Shown here: positions 7,474 to 15,351 of the stretch, piece after piece
Layout: each line of letters begins with the position of its first letter
Position numbering within the stretch: position 1 is the first letter of the stretch
Source of the DNA: CAYSAQ01 sp964429235
GTDB taxonomy: Bacteria; Margulisbacteria; Riflemargulisbacteria; GWF2-35-9; DYQY01
Direction of reading: 5' to 3'
Length of the DNA: 29,295 nucleotides
NCBI GenBank assembly: GCA_964429235.1
Contig: CAYSAQ010000018.1
Coordinates: 1-29,295 of the forward strand
Made by a program: the position numbers and the translations under genes
Notes under the pieces: model-generated
Told to the model about the DNA's origin: nothing
Database searches by the model: none
The model's input: the letters and a program-made list of their open reading frames with translations, nothing else

Positions 7474-8493
7474 ATGCACATATACTTTCTTTCTTATAAT
7501 TACAGGAAACATACTCCAAGCACCCGATACAGAGGAACTTATCCACTTAAATCTCTAAAAGAAAAATACAAAATAAAAACAACTATTTTTCATAGGAAAC
7601 AAGATATTTTCTACCTTTTTTTTCTTTATCTGAAAATTAAACTTACAAAAAAAACTAATGTAGTAATTTTCCAGAGAATAGTAAAAAAAGATAAAATCTC
7701 AAAACTTATGGAAAAAATCAGAAAAATTGCAGATATAAGCATACTTGATATAGATGATGCAATTGAAGACTTAACTGAAAATAAAAAAAATAAAAAATAT
7801 ATATATGACTGGATTTCAAAAACAGATCAAGTATGGGTTGGATCTAAAGAATTGGAAAAAAACTACTCTAAGTACAACAAAAACATAAAATTAATGACAA
7901 CACCTGTTCCTAAAGTGAAACTAATAGAAAAGGAAGAAAATAAAACATTCACAATAGGATGGGTAGGCAACTACAAACCACATAAAAATAATCTAGATAT
8001 GTTCTTCAATGAGATACAAAACATCTCAGTAAAGATCAAATTAAAACTAGTAGGCATTACAATGTCTGCTGCGCAGGACGAAATAAAAAACATATTCAAC
8101 AAAACAAAAGTTGAAATACTTTTCCCTATAATAAAAAACTGGAATAATGAGCAAGAAATATCTAATGAAATACAAACTTTTGATATTGGGATTATGCCTC
8201 AACTAGACACAAAATACGACAGAGCAAAATCTGCTTTTAAATTGAAACAATACTTAGCAAGCAATGTCCCGGTACTCGCCTCACCTGTGGGTGAAAACCT
8301 CAATGTAGTAATTGAAGTCAAAAATGGAATGTTAGTAAAAGATGGGAACTGGAAAACTACTATCAGCAACTTTATTTCATTAAACAAAAAAGAACTTTCT
8401 GAATTAAAAAAGAACGTGGAAGAAGAATATCTATCTTCTGACTATAATATGAATAATTATATTAAAAAAATGTACGAAAAATTTAATTCTTAA
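7474..8493 (+). CDS. GT4-like (GT-B) glycosyltransferase
   Basis: The 339-residue protein looks like a GT-B fold transferase. The second domain starts near residue 161 with IGWVGNYKPHKNN, and residues 250-275 (RAKSAFKLKQYLASNVPVLASPVGEN) match the GT4 donor-binding region, with DIGIMPQ just before. The N-terminal part (HTPSTRYRG, VVIFQRIV, LDIDDAIEDL) resembles polysaccharide-cluster GT4 proteins. It is strongly Lys/Ile/Asn rich. Its 3' end overlaps the convergent RgpF-like gene by 11 bases. Donor and acceptor are unknown. Confidence 0.82.
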   Translation: MHIYFLSYNYRKHTPSTRYRGTYPLKSLKEKYKIKTTIFHRKQDIFYLFFLYLKIKLTKKTNVVIFQRIVKKDKISKLMEKIRKIADISILDIDDAIEDLTENKKNKKYIYDWISKTDQVWVGSKELEKNYSKYNKNIKLMTTPVPKVKLIEKEENKTFTIGWVGNYKPHKNNLDMFFNEIQNISVKIKLKLVGITMSAAQDEIKNIFNKTKVEILFPIIKNWNNEQEISNEIQTFDIGIMPQLDTKYDRAKSAFKLKQYLASNVPVLASPVGENLNVVIEVKNGMLVKDGNWKTTISNFISLNKKELSELKKNVEEEYLSSDYNMNNYIKKMYEKFNS

Positions 8494-9178
8494 TTCTCTT
8501 TAAATGGGAATTAATTAACTCCACTGGATAGTTCGTATGCTCAATTAAAAACTCATCCCATCCCTTCACAAAATCCTTATCAGATTTATCTCTAATTAAT
8601 CCAACTTTTAAAAAAGGACTAGGATATTTATCTAATAAAAGTTCCTTCCATTTTGTTTCGGTAACATTTCTCACAAACTTCCCAAGATTATTATATGACT
8701 CACAACTAAAACAACTTTTTAAAAGCAATTTAGTTAATCCTATTTCATAATTGATAATAATATCATTTTTAGCTTCTTCATGTTTTATAGCCTTCATGAA
8801 TTCTTTAAAAATATTACTAATAAAACAACAATTACGGAACACAATGAAATAGCTCTGCAAGTGAAATTCTTTTTTAGAGATAACGTACCTATTTTTAAAC
8901 AAAAGCGATCTTCTATAACCATAATTATTAGAGGTTATTCCCCAAAAATCGATACTTTTATTACTCATTTCATTAAAAGAACGCTGAAGTCCATTAACAG
9001 GACCATAACAAGAATCATTACAAAAGATTAATTCATCATAATTTTGTAAATCCTTTTTTAATAAAAAATAGCCTCTTTTATAACTTCCAAAATCATACTC
9101 TCCATGCCTTCCAGCAATTACATCTGTAGTTAGATCACTTATTTTTTGAATTTCACTTTGTAATAAATCGCAATCCAA
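8483..9178 (-). CDS. RgpF (rhamnan synthesis F)-like protein, N-terminally truncated
   Basis: The sequence matches the RgpF family core: GRHGEYDFGSYKRGY, then YDELIFCNDSCYGP, a F..M...DFWGIT block and HLQSYFIVF, followed by the YEIGLT region. Such proteins take part in rhamnose-rich polysaccharide or O-antigen assembly. The family normally has about 40 further residues before the GRxGxDFGSY block. Here the frame is closed by a TAA just upstream and the only available start is a TTG (9178) without a clear Shine-Dalgarno. I think the 5' end has been lost and the gene may be inactive. It could instead be translated as a shortened protein. Confidence 0.65.
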   Translation of the reverse strand: MDCDLLQSEIQKISDLTTDVIAGRHGEYDFGSYKRGYFLLKKDLQNYDELIFCNDSCYGPVNGLQRSFNEMSNKSIDFWGITSNNYGYRRSLLFKNRYVISKKEFHLQSYFIVFRNCCFISNIFKEFMKAIKHEEAKNDIIINYEIGLTKLLLKSCFSCESYNNLGKFVRNVTETKWKELLLDKYPSPFLKVGLIRDKSDKDFVKGWDEFLIEHTNYPVELINSHLKRIKN

Positions 9179-9251
9179 AACTTTTTTTATATATTATATA
9201 CTACTAAACTCTACCGTTTTATCCTACTTTATTATAATCTATCTATAAATT

Positions 9252-10196
9252 TTAGAGATATTTAACTTTTTTATATTTAAAAAATTGTTTTATATACTTT
9301 TGCCTAGCTGACTCACATTCCCCCAGAAGCAACTCGTCTAATATTGAAATTAATTTTGAACAATTACACAAATTATAAGATGCAATGTTTTGAGCATATG
9401 CCTTTTGAACTCTATGAAATAAAAGCTTCAACCCATCTTTATCTGGAAAGTACCTATCTTTCCATTCTTTAATCAATAACACCTGTCTGAAAGAATTTTT
9501 ATGAATATTACTATCATGAATTCTATAATTAACGGCTGATTTATTTAATAAAACGAACTGCAAGTCCACATTATCAATCATATAGATAAATAATTTCGTT
9601 CTAAGTATGATATCATCACCGATTAAATCATCATCAAAACCACCAATAGCATCAATTATATTCCTTCTAAATACTGCACCTTGAATATAAAAGGCCCCTA
9701 AGTGATTGTATTCTAGCTCAAGTAGATCTCTTGCCGTAGTATGTGTTTCTTTTGCCCAATTCATATAAGGAGATTCGTTTTTACAAATAATTTCATTATT
9801 AGCATCAACTTTATTATTTAGCTTATTTGCAATAAAGGCTATATTTTCATTAAACAAATCCATTTTAGATGATATTGCATCGTTTTCAATGTAATCATCC
9901 ATTGATATAAAAAAAACAAACTCACCTTTTGCCTTGTTCAACATAGTATTAAAATTTTTAGGAACATTGGCAGTATTGTTTTGTAAAATCACAGTTATAG
10001 GAACAGGTGATTTTTTTGAACACTCTGTCAGAATCTTTCCACTATCATCAGGAGAACCATCATCAAGTGCGATAATCTCGATATTTTTATATGATTGGTT
10101 CAAAATACTCTCTAAACAATCTTTAATAAATGCCCCATGTTTATAACTTAAACAGCAAAAAGAAACTAATCCTTTTTTATAATTATTATCATTCAT
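9252..10196 (-). CDS. GT2 family glycosyltransferase
   Basis: This soluble GT-A inverting transferase has VSFCCLSYKHGAFIKDCLESIL at the N-terminus, the DDGS nucleotide-binding motif at residues 45-48 and MDD at 99-101. GAVFRRNIIDAIGGFDDDLIGDD is the acceptor-side region, and the C-terminus is basic. No membrane helices are apparent. The ATG overlaps the stop of the sulfotransferase gene (TAATG), so it is the last of eight coupled genes. It probably adds one sugar of the repeat unit, perhaps the 3-acetamido-dideoxyhexose made by its neighbours. Confidence 0.86.
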   Translation of the reverse strand: MNDNNYKKGLVSFCCLSYKHGAFIKDCLESILNQSYKNIEIIALDDGSPDDSGKILTECSKKSPVPITVILQNNTANVPKNFNTMLNKAKGEFVFFISMDDYIENDAISSKMDLFNENIAFIANKLNNKVDANNEIICKNESPYMNWAKETHTTARDLLELEYNHLGAFYIQGAVFRRNIIDAIGGFDDDLIGDDIILRTKLFIYMIDNVDLQFVLLNKSAVNYRIHDSNIHKNSFRQVLLIKEWKDRYFPDKDGLKLLFHRVQKAYAQNIASYNLCNCSKLISILDELLLGECESARQKYIKQFFKYKKVKYL

Positions 10197-11221
10197 TAAC
10201 TGTCACCATAACCATTATAACAAAACTCAGACAACTCTTTTTCTATTAGGGCTATAGCTGCCTTATTTCCAGCATTCTTCCAAATGCCAACATTTTCACT
10301 TGATATCTTTGGATTTAGATATTTTTGTGGCTCAAAATGAGAACCTGGACTAATTCCAACAAATTTATTTATTTTATTTGTAGTATTACTATAATCTAAA
10401 ACAAGGTGTTCAAAGCTTATTTTCAATAAACTATTATTATCATCTTCTAAAGGCTTATACATACATTTAATCCAATTAATAAAATCAGGCACAGTATTTG
10501 AAGTCATCCATCCTCGACCCATTATCAGTGATTCCATATAGACATCTCTAGGATCACGATATACAACGATTGCCTTAGCATCATGAAAATACTTTAAATT
10601 TTCAGAAAAATTTCTTGCCCCAATGCTAATAGCTTGATCTAATAACAAGAATTCATTATCTTTTTGATCAGAAAAAATATTTGATATAAATTCTTTTGCA
10701 TATTCAACAAATTCTTCTTCAACCAAAGCCTTGGCATAATATATTTTGTTATCACTATCTTTTTTAAACTCAAGCTTTGCCTTTTTTGGAACTATCCAAC
10801 TAAAAGCACTGATAACTTTTTTTAAATACTCGGAGTTATCATTATTCTCGTTTATATTAAAGTACTTTTGCGCAGTATCAGAATTAATTAATAGTATTTT
10901 TTCTAAAAACTCATATGCACTATCCTTAAATTTTTCACCAAAAACATTCTGATACCCTCGCCCCTTTTTGTTTTTATATGAAGTTCTATTTAAATAATCA
11001 ACTAATCGTATAAACCTTTTAACCCCACTATCTATTAAGAAAATATTCTGTGATTTAATAATTTTCTCTAACTCAAAAATACCGCCAGAATGCCTTAAAA
11101 CATCAAACTCATCCGCGAACACAAAAATATTATTAAATTCTTTAAAATAATCAACTAAAGCACCAGAGCCAGAGAAGCCAAGGCCATTTATTAAAATAGT
11201 TTTCTTACTTTTATTTTTCAT
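10196..11221 (-). CDS. PAPS-dependent sulfotransferase family protein
   Basis: The N-terminal P-loop-like LINGLGFSGSGALVD (residues 10-24) corresponds to the 5'-phosphosulfate loop. YRDPRDVYMES (221-231) corresponds to the 3'-phosphate binding motif with Arg and Ser, and ISFEHLVLDY follows as in bacterial carbohydrate sulfotransferases. Its likely role is O-sulfation of a glycan of this locus from PAPS; the acceptor is inferred only. It overlaps the aminotransferase upstream by 11 nt and the GT2 downstream by 1 nt, which ties it to the phosphonate and amino-sugar operon. No PAPS synthesis genes are in the window. Confidence 0.78.
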   Translation of the reverse strand: MKNKSKKTILINGLGFSGSGALVDYFKEFNNIFVFADEFDVLRHSGGIFELEKIIKSQNIFLIDSGVKRFIRLVDYLNRTSYKNKKGRGYQNVFGEKFKDSAYEFLEKILLINSDTAQKYFNINENNDNSEYLKKVISAFSWIVPKKAKLEFKKDSDNKIYYAKALVEEEFVEYAKEFISNIFSDQKDNEFLLLDQAISIGARNFSENLKYFHDAKAIVVYRDPRDVYMESLIMGRGWMTSNTVPDFINWIKCMYKPLEDDNNSLLKISFEHLVLDYSNTTNKINKFVGISPGSHFEPQKYLNPKISSENVGIWKNAGNKAAIALIEKELSEFCYNGYGDS

Positions 11222-12332
11222 TATAGCTATTCAGAATACTTACAACATATTTCACATCATCATCAGCTAACACAGCACTTATAGGTAAACTGAGACATTC
11301 TTTATGAATCTGCTCTGTAATTAAATAAGACAAATCATTCCATTGCTTATATGCTTCTTGTTTATGAGGAGGAATCGGATAATGAATAACTGTCTGAATA
11401 CCATTATCTAATAAATATTGCTGTAATTTATTACGCTCTTTACAACGAATAACAAAGAGATGGAAAACATGGTCTTTTTCAGTTATGAGTGACGAATGAC
11501 GAGTGACAGGTAATACAATCTCTGGATTTTTTATATTCTCACAATAATATTGAGCTATTTCTCTACGTTTTTGATTATCTTCATCTAAGTGTTTCAACTT
11601 AACTCTAAGAATTGCTGCTTGTATTTCATCAAGACGACTATTTAATCCTAAATATTTATTAATATATTTCTGATGCGAACCATAATTACGATAAGCTCTT
11701 ATAACTTCCGCTAATTTACCATCATTTATTGTTATAGCTCCCCCATCACCTAATGCTCCTAAATTTTTACCGGGATAAAAGCTAAAGCCAGAAGCATCTC
11801 CAAGATTACCAGTCCTTTTTCCACTATAAACAGCTCCATGAGCTTGTGCTGAATCTTCTATTACTTTAAGATTGTGTTTTTGTGCTATTTTTTCAATTAC
11901 GTCCATTTGAGCAACTTGTCCATACAAATGAACTGCCATAATTGCTTTTGTTTTAGATGTTATTTTTGATTCTATTAATAATGGATTGATATTATATGTA
12001 TCAATATCTGGTTCTATAAGCACAGGAACTAGCCCTGCCTTAGATATTGATAGAATAGAAGCAATATACGTATTGGCAGGTACAATTACTTCATCGCCCA
12101 ATTCAAAAACACCAAGCTCTTTATAGGCTTCTAGAATAATAATAAGAGCATCTAAGCCAGACGCAACACCAATAGCATGTTTAGTGCCACAATATTTAGC
12201 AAATTCTTGCTCGAATAAGCTACATTGATTACCCATAATGTACCAACCAGATTCTAAAACTTGCTTAATGGCACAATTAATCTCTTCTGAGTATGAATCA
12301 TTAATCAATTTAAGGTCTAAAAAGGGAATCAT
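11211..12332 (-). CDS. dTDP-3-amino-3,6-dideoxyhexose aminotransferase (FdtB/QdtB type)
   Basis: This PLP enzyme of the DegT/DnrJ/EryC1 family would transaminate a dTDP-3-keto-6-deoxyhexose, giving dTDP-Fuc3N or dTDP-Qui3N. Key points are EDSAQAHGA (around 159-167), FSFYPGKNLGALGDGG with the Schiff-base lysine near 189, NSRLDEIQAAILR and HYPIPPHKQ. The ketoisomerase and acyltransferase next to it complete the pathway. Residues 276-282 (VTRHSSL) are encoded by three tandem heptamers and look like an insertion in a surface loop before the conserved HVFHLFVIR strand. The ATG overlaps the acyltransferase stop (ATGA). Confidence 0.92.
   Translation of the reverse strand: MIPFLDLKLINDSYSEEINCAIKQVLESGWYIMGNQCSLFEQEFAKYCGTKHAIGVASGLDALIIILEAYKELGVFELGDEVIVPANTYIASILSISKAGLVPVLIEPDIDTYNINPLLIESKITSKTKAIMAVHLYGQVAQMDVIEKIAQKHNLKVIEDSAQAHGAVYSGKRTGNLGDASGFSFYPGKNLGALGDGGAITINDGKLAEVIRAYRNYGSHQKYINKYLGLNSRLDEIQAAILRVKLKHLDEDNQKRREIAQYYCENIKNPEIVLPVTRHSSLITEKDHVFHLFVIRCKERNKLQQYLLDNGIQTVIHYPIPPHKQEAYKQWNDLSYLITEQIHKECLSLPISAVLADDDVKYVVSILNSYNEK
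11487..11507. repeat. Three tandem heptamers inside the aminotransferase gene
   Basis: The plus strand reads GAGTGAC, GAATGAC, GAGTGAC without interruption. This is 21 bases, exactly seven codons in frame. A related heptamer run is found after the superoxide reductase gene at 26191-26218. Confidence 0.8.
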
Positions 12333-12775
12333 TTTACTTTTCTCGCAGGATTACCAACAACTACATCGTTTTTTCCAACATCTTTTATCACCACAGAACC
12401 AGCACCAATAGTAGCACCTTTTCCAAGACGAACTCCTGCCATAATAGTTGCGCCAGAACCAATTGAAACATCATTTTCAATAATCACGGATTCTAAGTTC
12501 CAATCTTTATTTCTAGACTTTGGATACTTGTCGTTTATAAAGGACACATTTGCTCCAATAAAAACATTATCACCAACAATCATGCCATCCCAAATTTGTG
12601 TTCCACTTTTAATTGTTACATTATCACCAATAGTAACATCATTCTCAATAAAACATTGAGAACAAATATTACAGTTACTGCCTATCACCGCATCTTCTAA
12701 GACAACACAAAACTGCCAAATATTTGTACCTTTACCTATTTTAGAACTTTTAACATCTGCTAATTCATGAATCAT
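12329..12775 (-). CDS. Left-handed beta-helix acyltransferase (FdtC/QdtC type)
   Basis: The 148-residue protein is made of hexapeptide repeats (IGKGTNI, IGSNCNI, IGDNVTI, VGDNVFIGA, IGSGATI, LGKGATIGAGSVV) ending in VVVGNPARKV, a standard finish for sugar O/N-acyltransferases. Between the ketoisomerase and the 3-aminotransferase it most likely N-acetylates the dTDP-3-amino-3,6-dideoxyhexose, giving Fuc3NAc or Qui3NAc. The acyl donor is probably acetyl-CoA, but other acyl groups cannot be excluded. It overlaps both neighbours by four bases. Confidence 0.88.
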   Translation of the reverse strand: MIHELADVKSSKIGKGTNIWQFCVVLEDAVIGSNCNICSQCFIENDVTIGDNVTIKSGTQIWDGMIVGDNVFIGANVSFINDKYPKSRNKDWNLESVIIENDVSIGSGATIMAGVRLGKGATIGAGSVVIKDVGKNDVVVGNPARKVK

Positions 12776-13194
12776 TTATTTACCTCTTTCAAAAAGTCAG
12801 AATATGTATGTATATAATCCTTCGCATTATAATGCTGGCTAGCAAGAACAAGAATTGAGCAATCTTCAGAAAACGATTTCAACTCTCTCCAAACTAAATC
12901 TTTAATATAAATTCCAACATCATTTCTGTCTAATTTTATACTTTTCTGATTACCTTTTCCATCAGACAAATCCAGTATAAAACTTCCATTCATACAAATG
13001 ATTACTTGTTCTAAGTCGTAATGTGCATGTCTGCCTCTAATAGCATTATTATCATTTGTAGGAACTGAGATAAAATAACAGCGCTTAACATCAAAAGGAA
13101 TATCCGCACCGTTATACTCAGCACCTATCTCAAGAGGAACAAGATCTCCTCTGACATCACTATGCTTTTTAAAATCAATTGTTTTATATAGCAA
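12772..13194 (-). CDS. dTDP-4-keto-6-deoxyglucose 3,4-ketoisomerase (FdtA/QdtA/WxcM-like)
   Basis: This small cupin isomerase moves the keto group of dTDP-4-keto-6-deoxyglucose from C4 to C3. The RGRHAHYDLEQVI segment holds the active-site His56 and His58; DVRGDLVPLE and GSFILDLSDG are also family features. The product configuration (galacto for FdtA, gluco for QdtA) cannot be told from the sequence by eye. The start is TTG with AAAGGA 6 nt upstream, overlapping the stop of the dehydrogenase gene. RmlA and RmlB, needed for the substrate, are not in the window. Confidence 0.9.
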   Translation of the reverse strand: MLYKTIDFKKHSDVRGDLVPLEIGAEYNGADIPFDVKRCYFISVPTNDNNAIRGRHAHYDLEQVIICMNGSFILDLSDGKGNQKSIKLDRNDVGIYIKDLVWRELKSFSEDCSILVLASQHYNAKDYIHTYSDFLKEVNK

Positions 13195-13204
13195 ATTTTT
13201 TCCT

Positions 13205-14284
13205 TTAGTCTAACCCAACCAAACTATTACCAGCTCTCAAATTATTTTTTAATGACAATTTTAGTTCTGCTAACTCTGCTTTCAAAATTCCATAATCTTC
13301 AAATTCTGTTGAAATATTCAATGATTTTAAAATATCTCTTAGTTTTACAGAGGACAACTCTCCAAATATCTCCACCAAAGCTTTATCAATAAACGGATAC
13401 TTTCCAATAATATTGTCAATCAGCATTGGCAATGTAAAACTACAAGCTATACCATGCGGAACTGCTTTATGCGCTGTAATATAATAGCTCATTCCATGAG
13501 CAATTGCTGTTTGTGTATTTGAAAAAGATAAGCCTGCATACATACATGCCTTCATCAAACTATTACGATATTCTAAACTACCCAAATCCTTAGAAAGAGA
13601 CACAATGTTTTCTATTATCAGCTTAGACGCTTTAACTGCATAATTTATGGTTATTTCATTGGCATTTTTATTCCAAATAGATTCTAGTGCATGAGATAAT
13701 GCATCAAGCCCAGTCTGAATTGTAATTTCTTTTGGTACTGATAATGTTAACACTGGATCATATATCGCACATTCACTAAATAAATCTGGCAAATGTAATG
13801 AGTACTTCTTTTTTTCTTCCATATCCCATATTGTTGCCCAAGGAGTTATTTCACTTCCCGTCCCAGCAGTCGTTGGGATAGAAATAATTGGAGTAAGACT
13901 ATAATTATTATCTGAGGAACTTTGTTTCTTTATTATATCTTCAACAAACTGATATTGTTTTGTTTCACTTTGAACAGATAAAAATTTAGCAGTATCAATT
14001 ACACTGCCACCACCTACAGCTAAAATTACATCATAATCTAAACTTGATACTTTATTATAAGTTACTTTAAGATCACGAAAGTCTGGGTGAGATTTTATAT
14101 CCGAAACTACAAACACAACTTTATCAGTAAGCGATTTTATTTTATCTACTAAACCTCTCTTAACAAATCCTTCTGAAGTTACTAATAGTGCTTTTCTTCC
14201 AGCAATATAATGATCAATATTATTTATCTCATTTTTTTCATAAACAATCTTAGTAGGCATATAATATTTAATTTTTTTATCCAT
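13205..14284 (-). CDS. Iron-type alcohol dehydrogenase, probable phosphonoacetaldehyde reductase
   Basis: This is a group III metal-dependent dehydrogenase. GGGSVID (near 91-97) binds NAD(P), PTTAGTGSE lies near 137-145, and the metal ligands are Asp194, His198, His263 and His277. Members next to PEP mutase and phosphonopyruvate decarboxylase reduce phosphonoacetaldehyde to 2-hydroxyethylphosphonate (PhpC type), and that context is why I assign the function. A TTG three bases upstream is possible, but the ATG at 14284 overlaps the preceding stop (TGATG), as other junctions in this operon do. About 359 residues, normal for the family. Confidence 0.86.
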   Translation of the reverse strand: MDKKIKYYMPTKIVYEKNEINNIDHYIAGRKALLVTSEGFVKRGLVDKIKSLTDKVVFVVSDIKSHPDFRDLKVTYNKVSSLDYDVILAVGGGSVIDTAKFLSVQSETKQYQFVEDIIKKQSSSDNNYSLTPIISIPTTAGTGSEITPWATIWDMEEKKKYSLHLPDLFSECAIYDPVLTLSVPKEITIQTGLDALSHALESIWNKNANEITINYAVKASKLIIENIVSLSKDLGSLEYRNSLMKACMYAGLSFSNTQTAIAHGMSYYITAHKAVPHGIACSFTLPMLIDNIIGKYPFIDKALVEIFGELSSVKLRDILKSLNISTEFEDYGILKAELAELKLSLKNNLRAGNSLVGLD

Positions 14285-15351
14285 CAACTAAACTCACTAA
14301 CTATCACAACCTCTAATGGTGGCCTTGGTGTTTCATTGTCCAAACCACATTTAACATGAACGAATTTTAAGCCATTCTTATAATCTGCGACTACCTTTAA
14401 AAACTCTTGCAAATCTGTCACAGTATTCTCCACAACATCCAAATTAGAACTTTTTGCAATATTTATATAATCAACATGCTGCTGATATGTATTTTGACCG
14501 CCAGTGCTTTTGTTCTGCTCATTATCAAACAATATATAAAGCAAATCAATATTACTTTTATATCTTCCAGCGGTTGTAAGCCCACCCATATGCATAACAA
14601 ACTCAGCATCACCGCCACAAACTATAACTTTCTTTCCTGCCATAGCAGCTCCAAGCCCTAAGCTTAATGCTCCACCCATGTTCCCTGCCATATAAAAATT
14701 ATTTGTATCTGGCATAAAACAATACATCTCTCTTGATGTATTGCCAGTTGTTCCTATAAATAAAGTTTCGCTATCTTTAAAACTATCGTTTAGTAAACTT
14801 AAAAAGCCCCCTCTAGCAGTATAACCTGATACATCTAATTTATTACTGTCAGTCAACTCTACCTTTGAAAACGAACCTTTCTTAATCAGGCAAATAATTT
14901 GATTACTATTACAGTCGTTAATTTGTTTTATTGAAACTTCTATATCTTCATTATTTAAAACAATGTGTTCATAACCATATGCATTTACTAGGGATGGTAA
15001 TTCAGTAGCTAAATGTTGATGTTGAATCTCACTACTTCCTTCGGTATATGTTCTCCAACTTACAAGAATTGGGAAAAACACACCATAAGGCTTCATCAAA
15101 CTAGTAATACAGCTACCCATATTTGTAAGACCAGAAGATTGAACAATAACAATCGGTTTTTTCCCAGACATTTTTAAACCTACAGAAATTGAACAAGCAA
15201 CAGCTTCACTTGCTGCAGGAATGTATTCTATATTTCGGTTATTAATTGCTGCATTTATTACATCTTTTGCAAAACTACAAGGAACAACACATAAATGAGA
15301 ATATCCATGCACAATTAACTTATCAATAAAAACATTAGCGTCTATTGTCAT
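14284..15351 (-). CDS. ppd: Phosphonopyruvate decarboxylase
   Basis: This thiamine diphosphate enzyme converts phosphonopyruvate to phosphonoacetaldehyde and CO2, pulling the unfavourable PEP mutase reaction forward. The catalytic glutamate is in AASEA (Glu49). The ThDP/Mg site is GDAE (247-250) with Asn277 in FDNEQNKSTGGQ, and the STGGQ block is diagnostic of Ppd. The 355 residues are slightly shorter than usual but no domain is missing. The ATG overlaps the PEP mutase stop by one base (TAATG), so the two are translationally coupled. Confidence 0.93.
   Translation of the reverse strand: MTIDANVFIDKLIVHGYSHLCVVPCSFAKDVINAAINNRNIEYIPAASEAVACSISVGLKMSGKKPIVIVQSSGLTNMGSCITSLMKPYGVFFPILVSWRTYTEGSSEIQHQHLATELPSLVNAYGYEHIVLNNEDIEVSIKQINDCNSNQIICLIKKGSFSKVELTDSNKLDVSGYTARGGFLSLLNDSFKDSETLFIGTTGNTSREMYCFMPDTNNFYMAGNMGGALSLGLGAAMAGKKVIVCGGDAEFVMHMGGLTTAGRYKSNIDLLYILFDNEQNKSTGGQNTYQQHVDYINIAKSSNLDVVENTVTDLQEFLKVVADYKNGLKFVHVKCGLDNETPRPPLEVVIVSEFS

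Noticed and set aside
7343..7558. Plus-strand frame overlapping the divergent promoters at 7409-7474
   Set aside because: It covers the start of the GT8-like gene antisense and the start of the GT4-like gene out of frame; no homology is apparent.
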